Source: Lunatibacter salilacus
GTDB lineage: Bacteria; Bacteroidota; Bacteroidia; Cytophagales; Cyclobacteriaceae
Direction of reading: 5' to 3'
NCBI RefSeq assembly: GCF_009797935.1
Contig: NZ_VOLC01000002.1
Location: 310,001-374,000 of the forward strand
DNA length: 64,000 bases
In this document: positions 1 to 8,764 of the stretch, piece by piece
Layout of the letters: each line of letters begins with the position of its first letter
Position numbering within the stretch: position 1 is the first letter of the stretch
The notes under the pieces: generated by a model
What the model was told of the DNA's origin: nothing
The model's input: the letters and a program-made list of their open reading frames with translations, nothing else
Databases searched by the model: none
Made by a program: the position numbers and the translations under genes

Positions 1-1
1 A

Positions 2-1219
2 GCCAAAGAAGAAAGAACGGACTTATTTGTAGCCATGGCAGCTTATGGTGATTATGGGCCTTTTTACATTGGTCCGGCATCTGCCTATCCCAAAGGAGGT
101 TATGAAATCAATGTCAGCCCTGTGACGGAAAAAGCGGAAGCTGTGCTGATGGGTGCAATCAAAAATCTTTTGCATAAAGATTTCCCCGCTTCCGAAACTA
201 AGGGTTTACTGTTTAAAAAAGACGGAAGCCCAATCACAAAAGTGGAGGAATGGAAAGCCAAAAAAACAGCTATACTTGAAAATTTTCAAAAAGTAACAGG
301 ACCATTACCCCTCCTTGCCGATTCACCCCCTCTTTCCATTCAATACCTGGACAGTTTACAGACCAAGGATTACATACGGTATTCGATTCTCTACACCGCC
401 GCCGTCAATGAGGAAGTGCCGGCTTATCTTTACCTACCTTCAAAAACCAAGAAGAACCAAAAAAAACCTGGCATGCTGGTGCTGCATGGCACCGGAGATC
501 TTGGGAAGCAATTGGTAGACGGTAAAAGCCCGCTGGCAAACCGGGCCACTGCCAAAGAATTGGCAATGAGAGGGTATGTAGTCATTGCACCGGATTATCC
601 TAGCATGGGAGACCTTTCGGATTATGATTTTGAAAATGACCGGTACGAATCAGCGACCATGAAAGCAATTGTCAACCATTACCGGGCAGTAGATCTTCTG
701 CAATCCTTGGAGGAGGTTGATCCAGAGAAAATCGGGGTCATAGGTCATTCATTGGGAGGCCATAACTCGATATTTGTTGCGGCATTTGACGAAAGGATCA
801 AAGTAGTAGTTTCCAGCTGCGGTTGGACACCTTTTGATTTCTATAATATCGGCACCGCAGGAACTAAAAGGTATGGAGGAAGATTGGGCCCATGGGCACA
901 AATCCGATATATGCCTAAAGTGAGGAATTATATGGAGGACGGAAAACTTCCCTTTGATTTCCCTGAGCTGATTAGCACTTTGGCACCCAGGGCCTTTTAC
1001 TCCAATTCCCCACTGAATGACAGTAACTTTGATGTGGTCGGTGTAAAAAAAGGAATTGAACAGGTCCAGGAAGTTTTCAATCTTTTTGGGGTTCCCCAAC
1101 ATCTCCAGGTCCGCTACCCTGAAGCTGAACATGATTTTCCTACAACAACCAGATTGGAGGCTTATCAGTTTATCGACAAACACTTACAATTTAAGCCTAA
1201 AAACATTCAGTTGGAATAA
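2..1219 (+). CDS. Ceramidase-like C-terminus fused to alpha/beta hydrolase (5' truncated by window)
   Basis: The frame is open from the first codon of the window through the Met at 35, so the true start lies upstream and this is a partial gene. The first ~55 residues carry GDYGPFYIG and YPKGGYEI, which match the C-terminal end of the neutral/alkaline ceramidase N-domain family (PF04734), ending in an amphipathic AEAVLMGAIKNLL helix. The rest is an alpha/beta hydrolase of the dienelactone hydrolase/acetyl-xylan-esterase type: nucleophile elbow GHSLGG with Ser at about residue 239 counted from the Met at 35, and a candidate catalytic His in EAEHDFP near residue 366. It faces the ceramidase-like gene cluster that lies on the other strand. 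I infer a secreted two-domain amidase/esterase. The hydrolase domain is certain; the ceramidase domain is inferred from a short visible tail. Confidence 0.75.
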   Translation, partial: AKEERTDLFVAMAAYGDYGPFYIGPASAYPKGGYEINVSPVTEKAEAVLMGAIKNLLHKDFPASETKGLLFKKDGSPITKVEEWKAKKTAILENFQKVTGPLPLLADSPPLSIQYLDSLQTKDYIRYSILYTAAVNEEVPAYLYLPSKTKKNQKKPGMLVLHGTGDLGKQLVDGKSPLANRATAKELAMRGYVVIAPDYPSMGDLSDYDFENDRYESATMKAIVNHYRAVDLLQSLEEVDPEKIGVIGHSLGGHNSIFVAAFDERIKVVVSSCGWTPFDFYNIGTAGTKRYGGRLGPWAQIRYMPKVRNYMEDGKLPFDFPELISTLAPRAFYSNSPLNDSNFDVVGVKKGIEQVQEVFNLFGVPQHLQVRYPEAEHDFPTTTRLEAYQFIDKHLQFKPKNIQLE

Positions 1220-1335
1220 AAACCCAACTGCCAATTCTCGTTTTTCTCACCTATTACACTTTTTTTACTCAACCCTAATGGTTTTTGTGGTTTCCAAACA
1301 CTTCTTCCATCACCGTAAACCATAGCCTGGATATT

Positions 1336-2000
1336 TCACGGCTCAGTATCTTTACAGGCTCCCCTTGGGACCTTTTTTGGGAAAGCAGGTGAATAGTTCT
1401 TTTCCATGCAATCTCCGGGTGCTGTTGGTGGCATAGATCCTAGCCCCAGCCAGCTGAGGGGCTTGGTCAAAATCTTCTTGTAATTCAGTACTACATCAGG
1501 AGCCGGGTACACTCGTTGAAGTTGCTGAAGTCGATTGTGTCCAGGAACAATATCCCGTTCACCTGGATCATGTGTACTTTTCCCGAAAAAACGGGACAGG
1601 CAATTCCGACTCCACCCGTTTGTTTTCATTTCCACGGATAATGGGCCGGAATTAGGGTCTGGGAAGTGCAACGATCCTGTTTTTCATCTCTCTCGCCGGA
1701 TGGCTCAGAAGAACTACCTGCTTGTCAAGCACGAATTTGACAGTCCTCAGGTAGTCGAATTCCTCAGCGGTCAGCTCGGCCCCTTATAGTAATGACTGCT
1801 ACCGCATTGCCCCATTTTTCAAGATTGTTAACACCAGCCTTTGCAGATGGGGCAGGAATCTCAGCCAGAATTCCATCATTTCCGGAGGCAAACCAAGTAA
1901 TTTTCTCCGGGCCACCTCGATGGGCAAAACTTGTTGCTGGATAACTAATGATCAAGCCCAACGCAGATACTTTTTTGATAAAACTCCTTCTGCTTTTCAT
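1336..2000 (-). pseudogene. Decayed gene with Tat-like signal peptide
   Basis: The start at 2000 gives MKSRRSFIKKVSALGLI, a twin-arginine-like exported N-terminus followed by a hydrophobic stretch, and then about 50 ordinary residues before a stop at 1764-1766. A protein-like stretch continues in another frame at 1652-1780 (LTAEEFDYLRTVKF), and further short open pieces occur in other frames down to about 1336. This is the pattern expected of a gene broken by several frameshifts and stops. I do not recognise the family; a piece near 1400-1450 loosely recalls GH29 fucosidases, but the match is too weak to name. It lies downstream of the ceramidase-like gene at 2085 and in the same direction. 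Nothing else is visible between 1220 and 2084. Confidence 0.5.
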
Positions 2001-2084
2001 TTTTTTAGAAATTTACTACCAATTGATTGTTAGTGGTACGGAATTTTTTACTCTACCTCTAGTCTTTTTTCTTCTTGCATTTAT

Positions 2085-3542
2085 TTAATTTTCCCATAAT
2101 TGATGAATTCCCCGGACCGTTTCTTCCACCAAAATATCACCTCCTTCGGGGCCCACTTCAGTACTTTGAATAATGGCACTATAATGGCCGCCCCTAACTG
2201 CCTCCATGGTGGGCAAATAGGTTCCGCCACCTACCAGTTGAACTACAAAAGTCTGAAGGGCTTTGCTCCTTGCCTTTATTCTAATTCCATACTCCGTAAA
2301 TAATTCAAATGGATTGGTACATATCACCACATCTCCAAGTTTAACCAGGTGTATATCCACATCATAGGTTTCATCCGGGTTCTGACTCTGCTTTTCGTAC
2401 CTTTCTAAAAGTGCACCATGCCATTTCAATAGTCTGTACTGCCTCAGTTTGGTTTCCTCATCCAACTTCTCCAAATCCGAAATCGTCCTTTTAGCTTCGT
2501 TGACCGCCTCCAATGTCACCCATCTTTTGGGAAGTTTTACCCGCTTCACTTCATGGATCAATTCTACATCTTTGTAGCGATCATTTTCAATTACCTGGTA
2601 AACATCCAGCACCGTAGTGACAATACGCCTGGCCAATTCCTCCAAACGGTCCAGATTTCTCAATTTTAGCATTCTGTCTTCGGCCTGATTTCCAAACATT
2701 AAATGGGGAGATTGGTCTCCAGCTGCACCAATCCAACCTAAAACCACTAATTCTTCACCTAATTTTTCCCTTAATGTTTCTCTTACCGGATGCCAAAAAT
2801 CAGCATTGATGGAGGACCTGCCTTCCACTTCCTGTGCGGGACAGGCAACGTTAATTACGGTGGCCAAAAGCTTATCCGTCGCATCCCAGAAAAACAGAAG
2901 ATTAACATCATGGTCCTCGACCCCTTCTAACCCTCTAAATTCCGGTAGATCAGTTTTTCCATACATCCTCGAAGAACCGTCATAGTAGACGGCCCTACGG
3001 TTGGTCGCCAGTTTGGATTGACCGATTCCCCATGAAACACTCCCTGGTTCTCTGGAGTCCCAGGCCTGTGATATGGCCAACACAACTTTTTCAGTTAGAA
3101 AGTTCAAGGTTTCATCAATGGTCGTAATGCCATTCGGTAAAATAAAGTTTCCTTCCCTCGTAGTAGGCCCTGTATGTGTATGGGTAGCATTGATAATGAT
3201 CTTTTCCGAATCGATTCCAGGTATTTTTTGTTTTACTGCATCCAGAATCATTTCTTTCAATTTATCCGTAATCACAACCAATTCCATTGCCACCCAGATA
3301 CTGGTTTGGCTTTCAGTCCCCTTGATATTTTCCAAGGCTACCACGCTGGCTGTTAGGGGAGTTTCCACCTCCTCAGCAACCCTTAACCGCATCTGCCCGT
3401 CCAGAGAAACCGGCAATGGTGGGGTAATATCAACTGTCGATGTTCCTACCAATAATTCAGAAGCAAAAATCGGAGTGGCGACGACAAGGAAAAACAAGGT
3501 ATAAATACATTTCGCTAAATAATTTTTATTAAAATTTTTCAT
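2085..3542 (-). CDS. Neutral ceramidase-like secreted protein, paralog A
   Basis: A 485-residue protein with an N-terminal signal peptide (hydrophobic segment at residues 12-28) and the neutral/alkaline non-lysosomal ceramidase fold (PF04734-like). Visible landmarks in order are VDITPPLPV at about 37, NATHTHTGP at 118-126 (metal-binding His pair), NRRAVY near 181, NVACPAQEVE at 231-240, ADFWHP at 247-252, GAAGDQSPH at 272-280, then NPFELF (expected metal Glu) and TYLPT (expected metal Tyr) near the C-terminus, ending with GPEGGDILVEET. Family members hydrolyse N-acyl bonds of ceramides. Here the His that normally sits between the Cys and Pro of an ACHP-type motif is absent, so the substrate is uncertain. 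It is separated from the other four paralogs by the dehydrogenase and isomerase genes and was probably cotranscribed with them. Confidence 0.85.
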   Translation of the reverse strand: MKNFNKNYLAKCIYTLFFLVVATPIFASELLVGTSTVDITPPLPVSLDGQMRLRVAEEVETPLTASVVALENIKGTESQTSIWVAMELVVITDKLKEMILDAVKQKIPGIDSEKIIINATHTHTGPTTREGNFILPNGITTIDETLNFLTEKVVLAISQAWDSREPGSVSWGIGQSKLATNRRAVYYDGSSRMYGKTDLPEFRGLEGVEDHDVNLLFFWDATDKLLATVINVACPAQEVEGRSSINADFWHPVRETLREKLGEELVVLGWIGAAGDQSPHLMFGNQAEDRMLKLRNLDRLEELARRIVTTVLDVYQVIENDRYKDVELIHEVKRVKLPKRWVTLEAVNEAKRTISDLEKLDEETKLRQYRLLKWHGALLERYEKQSQNPDETYDVDIHLVKLGDVVICTNPFELFTEYGIRIKARSKALQTFVVQLVGGGTYLPTMEAVRGGHYSAIIQSTEVGPEGGDILVEETVRGIHQLWEN

Positions 3543-3632
3543 GGTAAATGTTCGATTTTTTGGGCATTTAAGTTAAATAATTGTAAGGTCTTCATCTCAA
3601 TATCAATCGGTTAAGTATTTAAACAAGAACCC

Positions 3633-3749
3633 CTAATTTATAGGGCTCAGGTCGACTTTTTTCACCATCATTTCCGCGCCTTCGGACTGGATGTGGATTT
3701 TCCCTCTTCTTGGCCTTTCTTCCAATGCCTTGTTTACCAACACGCCGTT
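3633..3749 (-). pseudogene. C-terminal remnant of a DUF1080 (3-keto-disaccharide hydrolase-like) gene
   Basis: The minus strand reads about 38 codons, with the landmarks NGVLVNKALEERPRRGKI and then IQSEGAEMMVKKVDLSPI before a stop at 3633-3635. This closely follows the usual ending of DUF1080/3-keto-glycoside hydrolase proteins (G-hydrophobic-QSEGAE-x-x-x-hydrophobic-L-x-P-I). An in-frame stop lies immediately upstream near 3756 and no start codon is available, so only the tail of the gene survives. It sits between the Hyi-like isomerase (3810) and ceramidase-like paralog A, in the same direction. I infer that a sugar hydrolase gene was once part of this operon and has been deleted. Confidence 0.65.
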
Positions 3750-3809
3750 AAGTATTTATACTTCTTGAAGTGCAAGTAAATATTCATGTATATTTTATAT
3801 AAAAATCAC

Positions 3810-4733
3810 TTAACGAAAATCTATCTTCTTATATGCCTCCAAAACTGCCAATTCTCCCTGCTTACCCGGTTGGCTTTTTCCATGTTCCAAACCCAAAAAC
3901 CCTCGGTACCCTTTTTCATAAATATGTTTCAGTAAGTTCACATAGTTAATTTCACCCGTTGAAGGTTCAAAACGACCCGGCGTATCCCCAATTTGGAAGT
4001 AGGCAATTTCGTCCCATGCATAATCCAAGGTAGGTATCAGGTTACCTTCTTGGATCTGAACATGATAAACATCAAAAAGCAATTTTACACTAGGGCTTCC
4101 AACTGCCTTTGCCAATGCGTAGGCCTGGGGGACGGTATGTAAAAACATCCCCGGGTGGTTGATTTTATGGTTCATGGTCTCCATTACCATAATCAGGCCA
4201 TGGGGTTCATATATCTCTGCTATCCTTTTTAACAGTTCTATCGCATTTGCGGATTGAAAATCCCAGGGTAATTTCGGATCTGCAACGCCAAGGACGTTAT
4301 GAATGTACTTGGTATTCATCCGCTTTGCTATTTCCACCGAGGCCCTGACCTCATTAAGGACATTATCACGGATAGCGGCATCCCTACCAGCAAAAGTTAC
4401 CTCCTTAAAATTCATGGTTCCCACGAACTGTCCAAACTCCATTCCCAGCTTTTGAATGGTATTACTGATCAGTTCATGTTCTTCCACAGGCCTGTTTTTT
4501 AAATAAGTGTTTTCCCATGCCGTAAATCCATGGTCATGGCCCCATTTAATCTGGTCATCCAAGCCTTTTCCAGCCACCTCGGAAAAAATTCCGAACTCAG
4601 GGGAAAATTTCATGTTGAAAGAATTGGCTTTTTGGGAACCGCCTAAGGCCATTATTGGCTTAGGAAAAGATAGTCCAGCTATGGTTGCTGCTCCCGCAAT
4701 AAGTCCATTTTTGAAAAAAGATCTCCTTTTCAT
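3810..4733 (-). CDS. Exported hydroxypyruvate isomerase-like TIM barrel
   Basis: A 307-residue protein beginning MKRRSFFKNG with a hydrophobic core and a PKPIMA cleavage region, a Tat-type signal. The mature part is an AP-endonuclease-2/xylose-isomerase-like TIM barrel (PF01261). Likely metal ligands are visible in VMETMNH, LLFDVYHVQIQEGN, the PGRFEPSTGEINY segment and GLEHGK. The PGR-EP-TGEINY signature is characteristic of the hydroxypyruvate isomerase (Hyi) subgroup. The family interconverts ketose/aldose-type substrates, but exported members in polysaccharide loci have no fixed substrate. It follows a second TIM-barrel isomerase by 59 bp and precedes the DUF1080 remnant, so a role in processing a modified sugar in the periplasm is plausible. 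Family assignment is firm; the substrate is unknown. Confidence 0.85.
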   Translation of the reverse strand: MKRRSFFKNGLIAGAATIAGLSFPKPIMALGGSQKANSFNMKFSPEFGIFSEVAGKGLDDQIKWGHDHGFTAWENTYLKNRPVEEHELISNTIQKLGMEFGQFVGTMNFKEVTFAGRDAAIRDNVLNEVRASVEIAKRMNTKYIHNVLGVADPKLPWDFQSANAIELLKRIAEIYEPHGLIMVMETMNHKINHPGMFLHTVPQAYALAKAVGSPSVKLLFDVYHVQIQEGNLIPTLDYAWDEIAYFQIGDTPGRFEPSTGEINYVNLLKHIYEKGYRGFLGLEHGKSQPGKQGELAVLEAYKKIDFR

Positions 4734-4792
4734 GTGGTAGTAGTTTAAGTTTTTGGGTTTTTAAGTTGCCTTTGGGTAATATTTCAATGGTG

Positions 4793-5638
4793 TTATTTGG
4801 ATAAACCTTCAAAGTATTCCACAGCCTCCAGAACATCCGCAAGATTATCCTCCATTTTATGTTCACATTCCACATAGACCTCTCCATTGAAATTTTGGCG
4901 TTTCAGTTCCTTGATCACTTTATCAAAATCAATTATTCCGGTTCCTACCATTACATCGTTGGCTTTCTGGTGGTTGCCGTCCAAATCTTTTAAATGTATG
5001 CTTAATAGCTGTCCTTCTAGCTTTTTTAAACAGGCCACGGCGTCCAATCCACTCCTTGTCCAATGCCCCAAATCCCCACAAGCTTTAAAATTGGGATGGC
5101 CTTTTTGGGCGGACAAAACTGAATCAGGATGCCAATAAATGCTTCCCGATTCTTTGGAATGTTGGTGAAGGGCTATTTTTATGCCGTAATTTCCAGCCAG
5201 CTCATCCACCATATCCCAGTCTTTCCTTTCCGGCTCGCAAACCAGGTATTGTACGTTTAGGGATTGGGCCATATCAAAAAAAGCCTTCCAACCCTCTCTG
5301 TCTTTTGCCCCTCCCACGTACATGGATTTCATTGTCAATCCCTTTTTATCCAAATGGATTTTTACCCTTTGGATTTCCTCAGGGGTTAATTCAGCCATGG
5401 TCTTATCTCCAAATTCTTTCCCCATCTTATGAAAATGGAAACCTTCGACATATTTAACCCCCGTAGTGCCGGCCTTTTCCAATGTACTTACAAAGGGAAA
5501 CCGGTTGAAGGAATAAAGGGCTACACCGATGTTCCAGTCCGAATCATTGGATTTACTATTGGATTTCCCAACTTGGAACATACTAACCAGGAGTAACAGC
5601 AAAATGGGTATTGTCAAAACCAACCGATATTTTTTCAT
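4793..5638 (-). CDS. Exported sugar phosphate isomerase/epimerase-like TIM barrel
   Basis: A 281-residue protein with an N-terminal hydrophobic signal (residues about 5-22) followed by a xylose-isomerase-like TIM barrel (PF01261). Candidate metal and catalytic residues are seen in YVEGFHFHKMG, IALHQHSKE, ACGDLGHW, IHLKDLDG and the C-terminal VYVECEH, in the order usual for the family. It lies 44 bp downstream of the large dehydrogenase lipoprotein and upstream of the Hyi-like protein, all on the minus strand. Exported members of this family are common in Bacteroidota and planctomycete loci that also encode PVC-type dehydrogenases and DUF1080 proteins. I infer work on an oxidised or rearranged sugar released outside the cytoplasm. 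The actual reaction cannot be read from the sequence. Confidence 0.85.
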   Translation of the reverse strand: MKKYRLVLTIPILLLLLVSMFQVGKSNSKSNDSDWNIGVALYSFNRFPFVSTLEKAGTTGVKYVEGFHFHKMGKEFGDKTMAELTPEEIQRVKIHLDKKGLTMKSMYVGGAKDREGWKAFFDMAQSLNVQYLVCEPERKDWDMVDELAGNYGIKIALHQHSKESGSIYWHPDSVLSAQKGHPNFKACGDLGHWTRSGLDAVACLKKLEGQLLSIHLKDLDGNHQKANDVMVGTGIIDFDKVIKELKRQNFNGEVYVECEHKMEDNLADVLEAVEYFEGLSK

Positions 5639-5682
5639 TTCTTACAGGTTAAAGGGTTCATGAAAATTTCGTTTACTAAAAT

Positions 5683-8600
5683 CTATTGCAAATTCCGGAT
5701 ATAGGCGATAAGGTCTGCCATTTCCTGCTGATCTATCTGCCCCGCCAATCCCGGCATCATCGACATGTTCAATCCACGGATGGAACTTATCTCCTGCCGG
5801 TTGATCGATTTTTCAATTCCCGGAGAGGTTCTCAGGCTGATGGCAGCCGAAGTTTCGTTCATGATCATTCCCTGAACCTGTTCTCCATCATTCATCCTTA
5901 CGTCCCACAAATCAAAACCAGGTGCAATAGACAAATTGGGATCCAGTATATTTGCCATTAGGTCTTTGGGGTGCCAATTGTGGACGGTCCCAAGGTCTGG
6001 CCCAAAAGCGACCCCGTTTTTTCCCCTGAACTGATGGCAGACGGCGCAGTTCTCCATGTACACTGTTTTCCCTGCTACCGGATCCCCTTCCATTTCCAGT
6101 GCTTCTTGGTATTGGCGATTAACTTCTTCTCCCTCATCTTTGGTCAACAGGTCCCGTGCCCGTGTCCTTAGGTTAAGATCGGAATGGTTCATCAACTGAA
6201 CCCTTCGTTTCCAACCTATCAGCGCTACAGGTATTTTTTTTGACTCCAAGGCATCCAACAACAATTTAACTCTTTCGGGTTCGAATAAAAACGTTTCCAA
6301 AGCCACATCGCGTATTTCTGGTGTTAGTGTCTCCCATTTGGTCAGAAAATACTGAGGAACGCCTATTCCTTCAATTCTTCCCAATGCCTGCATTGCAGCT
6401 ATCTGAATGACCATCGGTTCCTTTGTCACGATCATCTCTTTTAGCTTGGCATCAAATGGGGAAACATCCCCCAAAGGGAGAAACCTTAATGCCTCCGCCC
6501 TCCTATCATCGGAAACAGAAGGGTCCGTTGCGATTGAAATGGCTCTCTCCATGCTTTTCTCAACCAATTCTACCTCTTCAATTTCCAGCACTTTGATTAA
6601 AGCAAGGACAGATTTTCGGACTTCAGCTTGGGGATGGTCAAAGAATGCCCGGAGGATTTTGTCTAAGTGATTATTGATTTGCTTCGCGTTTTCCTTTTTT
6701 CGCCTTATTCCTTCGGTTATTCCAATTAGCACCGGCGCCTTCCAACCAGTTTCCTCCCGTTCCAAAGGGGAAAGGGAAATATTTAATAAATCCATTGTTT
6801 TATCTAATTCATCACCCGCAGCAATCATTGCGGTTAGCCTGGTAACCAAGTTCCCATAAGCTGGCTGTGAGGAATCAAACCGCTTTAATACCGTTTCCAA
6901 TAATGGAACAGCCTGGGAAGATGCAGCCGACAAGGCCGCGATTTGAACCCATTCATCGGCCAAGTCTTGGAATAATAATTCTTCGGTCACTTTTGCCGAT
7001 TGAGGATTATCCATAAATCCTATCGTACAAAGCAACTGAAACCGTACCCTTGGATGCGGATCATCTTTTAGTTTAAGTAATTCCGCACCCAATTCGGGAG
7101 ATTTTTCCAAGTGCAATTCTGCCAGTTTTATGGCATTTTCCCTGATTCCAGCTTCTGAATCTTTCAATGATTCCAGAATCAATGGGGATTCCAGTTTTCC
7201 CATGCCCTCAAGCGTCCAAAGCGCATGTAAACGTCCTTCAGGTGAGTTTTCGTTTTTTGCCATGAAAACCAGATTCGGTATAACGTCCATATCCATGGCA
7301 TCTATCAAGAGGCGCTGGGCATTGATCCTCCACCAGATATTGGGATTGGCAAGATGGGTTACCCATTCTTTTGGACTTTCATTTCCAAAATCCAGGCCGG
7401 AAGTCCAATCCGCCTTTCCGGTACCTTTGGGCGTAATTCGGTAAATCCGCCCCATTCCTACCCCATCATAGAGCCCTCCAGCTTCCACCGCCTCATCAGA
7501 CATCCATTCTGGGTGTTCTATGATCCTTCTATAGTAATCCAGAACATACAGTCCGCCGTCTGGCCCTACATACATATTGACAGGCCGAGACCAAGAATCC
7601 CTTGAGGCCAAGAATTCTCTGTTATCCCTATGCCTTTTGGCTGTGAAGCTTGCCCCTTTTTCCTCAAGTATATCCACATGAACCAAGTTACTTACGGATT
7701 CCGCTACAAAAACAGCATTTTGATCGAAGGGTTCCGAGAAAATTCCTCCCAAATAGGCCGTAATCCCACTCGATGCAGTCGTCAAACCCATTGGGGTAAA
7801 AAGCTGACGGTCCGGATTGGTTGTGATTTGAAAAACTTCGGTTTCATTCCCATGATCCGAAATGGATTCTGTGGCATTGGAAACCAAAAGGTCCGGGTTG
7901 CGGTCAAGATAGGAAGCTCCTATTACTTCATGGTAAATATGATTTTGATTATGGGTCAGCAAATACCTTCCCCACTGGTCAAAAGTATGGCCAAACTGCG
8001 TCCTGCTTGAAGCCATCTCCATCTCGATCTTATCCGGTCTAAACCTGACTGAATGGCCATTGGCATTTTTAGGTAAAATAGGTCCATCCTGACGGCCATA
8101 AAAGACGATTTCACTGCCCCGGTCACCAAATAGGTCCTCGTACTTCCGGGTTCCAATATGTCCCAAATGGGCAAGGTGTATCCAGTTGTCCAAACCATAA
8201 ACCGGATTGTTAACATTGACATGGGGATTGGATAATGAGAAACCGGTAAGAACGGTGTCCCTCACATCAGCCACTCCATCTCCATCGATATCCTCCAAGT
8301 ATAATACATTCGGAGCATCCGTTACTAAAACCCCTTTTTTCCACCTCAGGATGCCATTGGGCAGCAATAAATCCTCCGCAAAAACGGTGCTTTCATCCAT
8401 GATGCCATCTCCATTGCTGTCAGAAAGTAGTCTGATTCGTCCGGTTCCGCTTTTGTCGATCGGATACCCGGGCATCTCAACCACATACAGCCTGCCAAAT
8501 TCGTCAATCTCCATGTCCACGGGATCTGAAACCAGGGGTTCATGGGCAATTAATTCCATCTGAAAACCCTCTTCCAATTCGAAGGTCGAAAGGGCATTAC

Positions 8601-8718
8601 CGGGAGGGACAGAACCTTCGGTGGAAGGGGAGTCTTTACCTTTCCCACAACCAAAGGATATAACAAGTGCAACAATAAATAATAAAGGGATATGGTTTTT
8701 AAAACAAATTCTTTTCAT
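5683..8718 (-). CDS. PVC-type membrane-bound dehydrogenase with HEAT repeats and cytochrome c domain (lipoprotein)
   Basis: The frame is open from 8787, but the Met at 8718 is preferred because it places MKRICFKN directly before a lipoprotein signal ending VISFGC and avoids overlap with the upstream gene; this gives 1011 residues. The first ~400 residues form a beta-propeller of the PVC-type membrane-bound dehydrogenase/glucose-sorbosone dehydrogenase class (repeated DGDG blade motifs, GNETEVFQI, GPDGGLYVLDYY). About 370 residues of alpha-helical HEAT-like repeats follow. The end is a cytochrome c domain with haem motif CAVCH and a methionine-rich segment (MSMMPG) likely to give the axial ligand. 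It probably oxidises a sugar or alcohol in the periplasm and passes electrons to its own haem. It lies directly downstream of the ceramidase-like run and upstream of two isomerases. Confidence 0.88.
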   Translation of the reverse strand: MKRICFKNHIPLLFIVALVISFGCGKGKDSPSTEGSVPPGNALSTFELEEGFQMELIAHEPLVSDPVDMEIDEFGRLYVVEMPGYPIDKSGTGRIRLLSDSNGDGIMDESTVFAEDLLLPNGILRWKKGVLVTDAPNVLYLEDIDGDGVADVRDTVLTGFSLSNPHVNVNNPVYGLDNWIHLAHLGHIGTRKYEDLFGDRGSEIVFYGRQDGPILPKNANGHSVRFRPDKIEMEMASSRTQFGHTFDQWGRYLLTHNQNHIYHEVIGASYLDRNPDLLVSNATESISDHGNETEVFQITTNPDRQLFTPMGLTTASSGITAYLGGIFSEPFDQNAVFVAESVSNLVHVDILEEKGASFTAKRHRDNREFLASRDSWSRPVNMYVGPDGGLYVLDYYRRIIEHPEWMSDEAVEAGGLYDGVGMGRIYRITPKGTGKADWTSGLDFGNESPKEWVTHLANPNIWWRINAQRLLIDAMDMDVIPNLVFMAKNENSPEGRLHALWTLEGMGKLESPLILESLKDSEAGIRENAIKLAELHLEKSPELGAELLKLKDDPHPRVRFQLLCTIGFMDNPQSAKVTEELLFQDLADEWVQIAALSAASSQAVPLLETVLKRFDSSQPAYGNLVTRLTAMIAAGDELDKTMDLLNISLSPLEREETGWKAPVLIGITEGIRRKKENAKQINNHLDKILRAFFDHPQAEVRKSVLALIKVLEIEEVELVEKSMERAISIATDPSVSDDRRAEALRFLPLGDVSPFDAKLKEMIVTKEPMVIQIAAMQALGRIEGIGVPQYFLTKWETLTPEIRDVALETFLFEPERVKLLLDALESKKIPVALIGWKRRVQLMNHSDLNLRTRARDLLTKDEGEEVNRQYQEALEMEGDPVAGKTVYMENCAVCHQFRGKNGVAFGPDLGTVHNWHPKDLMANILDPNLSIAPGFDLWDVRMNDGEQVQGMIMNETSAAISLRTSPGIEKSINRQEISSIRGLNMSMMPGLAGQIDQQEMADLIAYIRNLQ

Positions 8719-8764
8719 TAGGTTTCTTTTGCAAGCCGGTGGATAAAGCGCTGTTTTTTGTAGT

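Noticed and set aside
749-1183. 144-codon minus-strand open frame
   Set aside because: It lies wholly inside the alpha/beta hydrolase gene and has no family signature.
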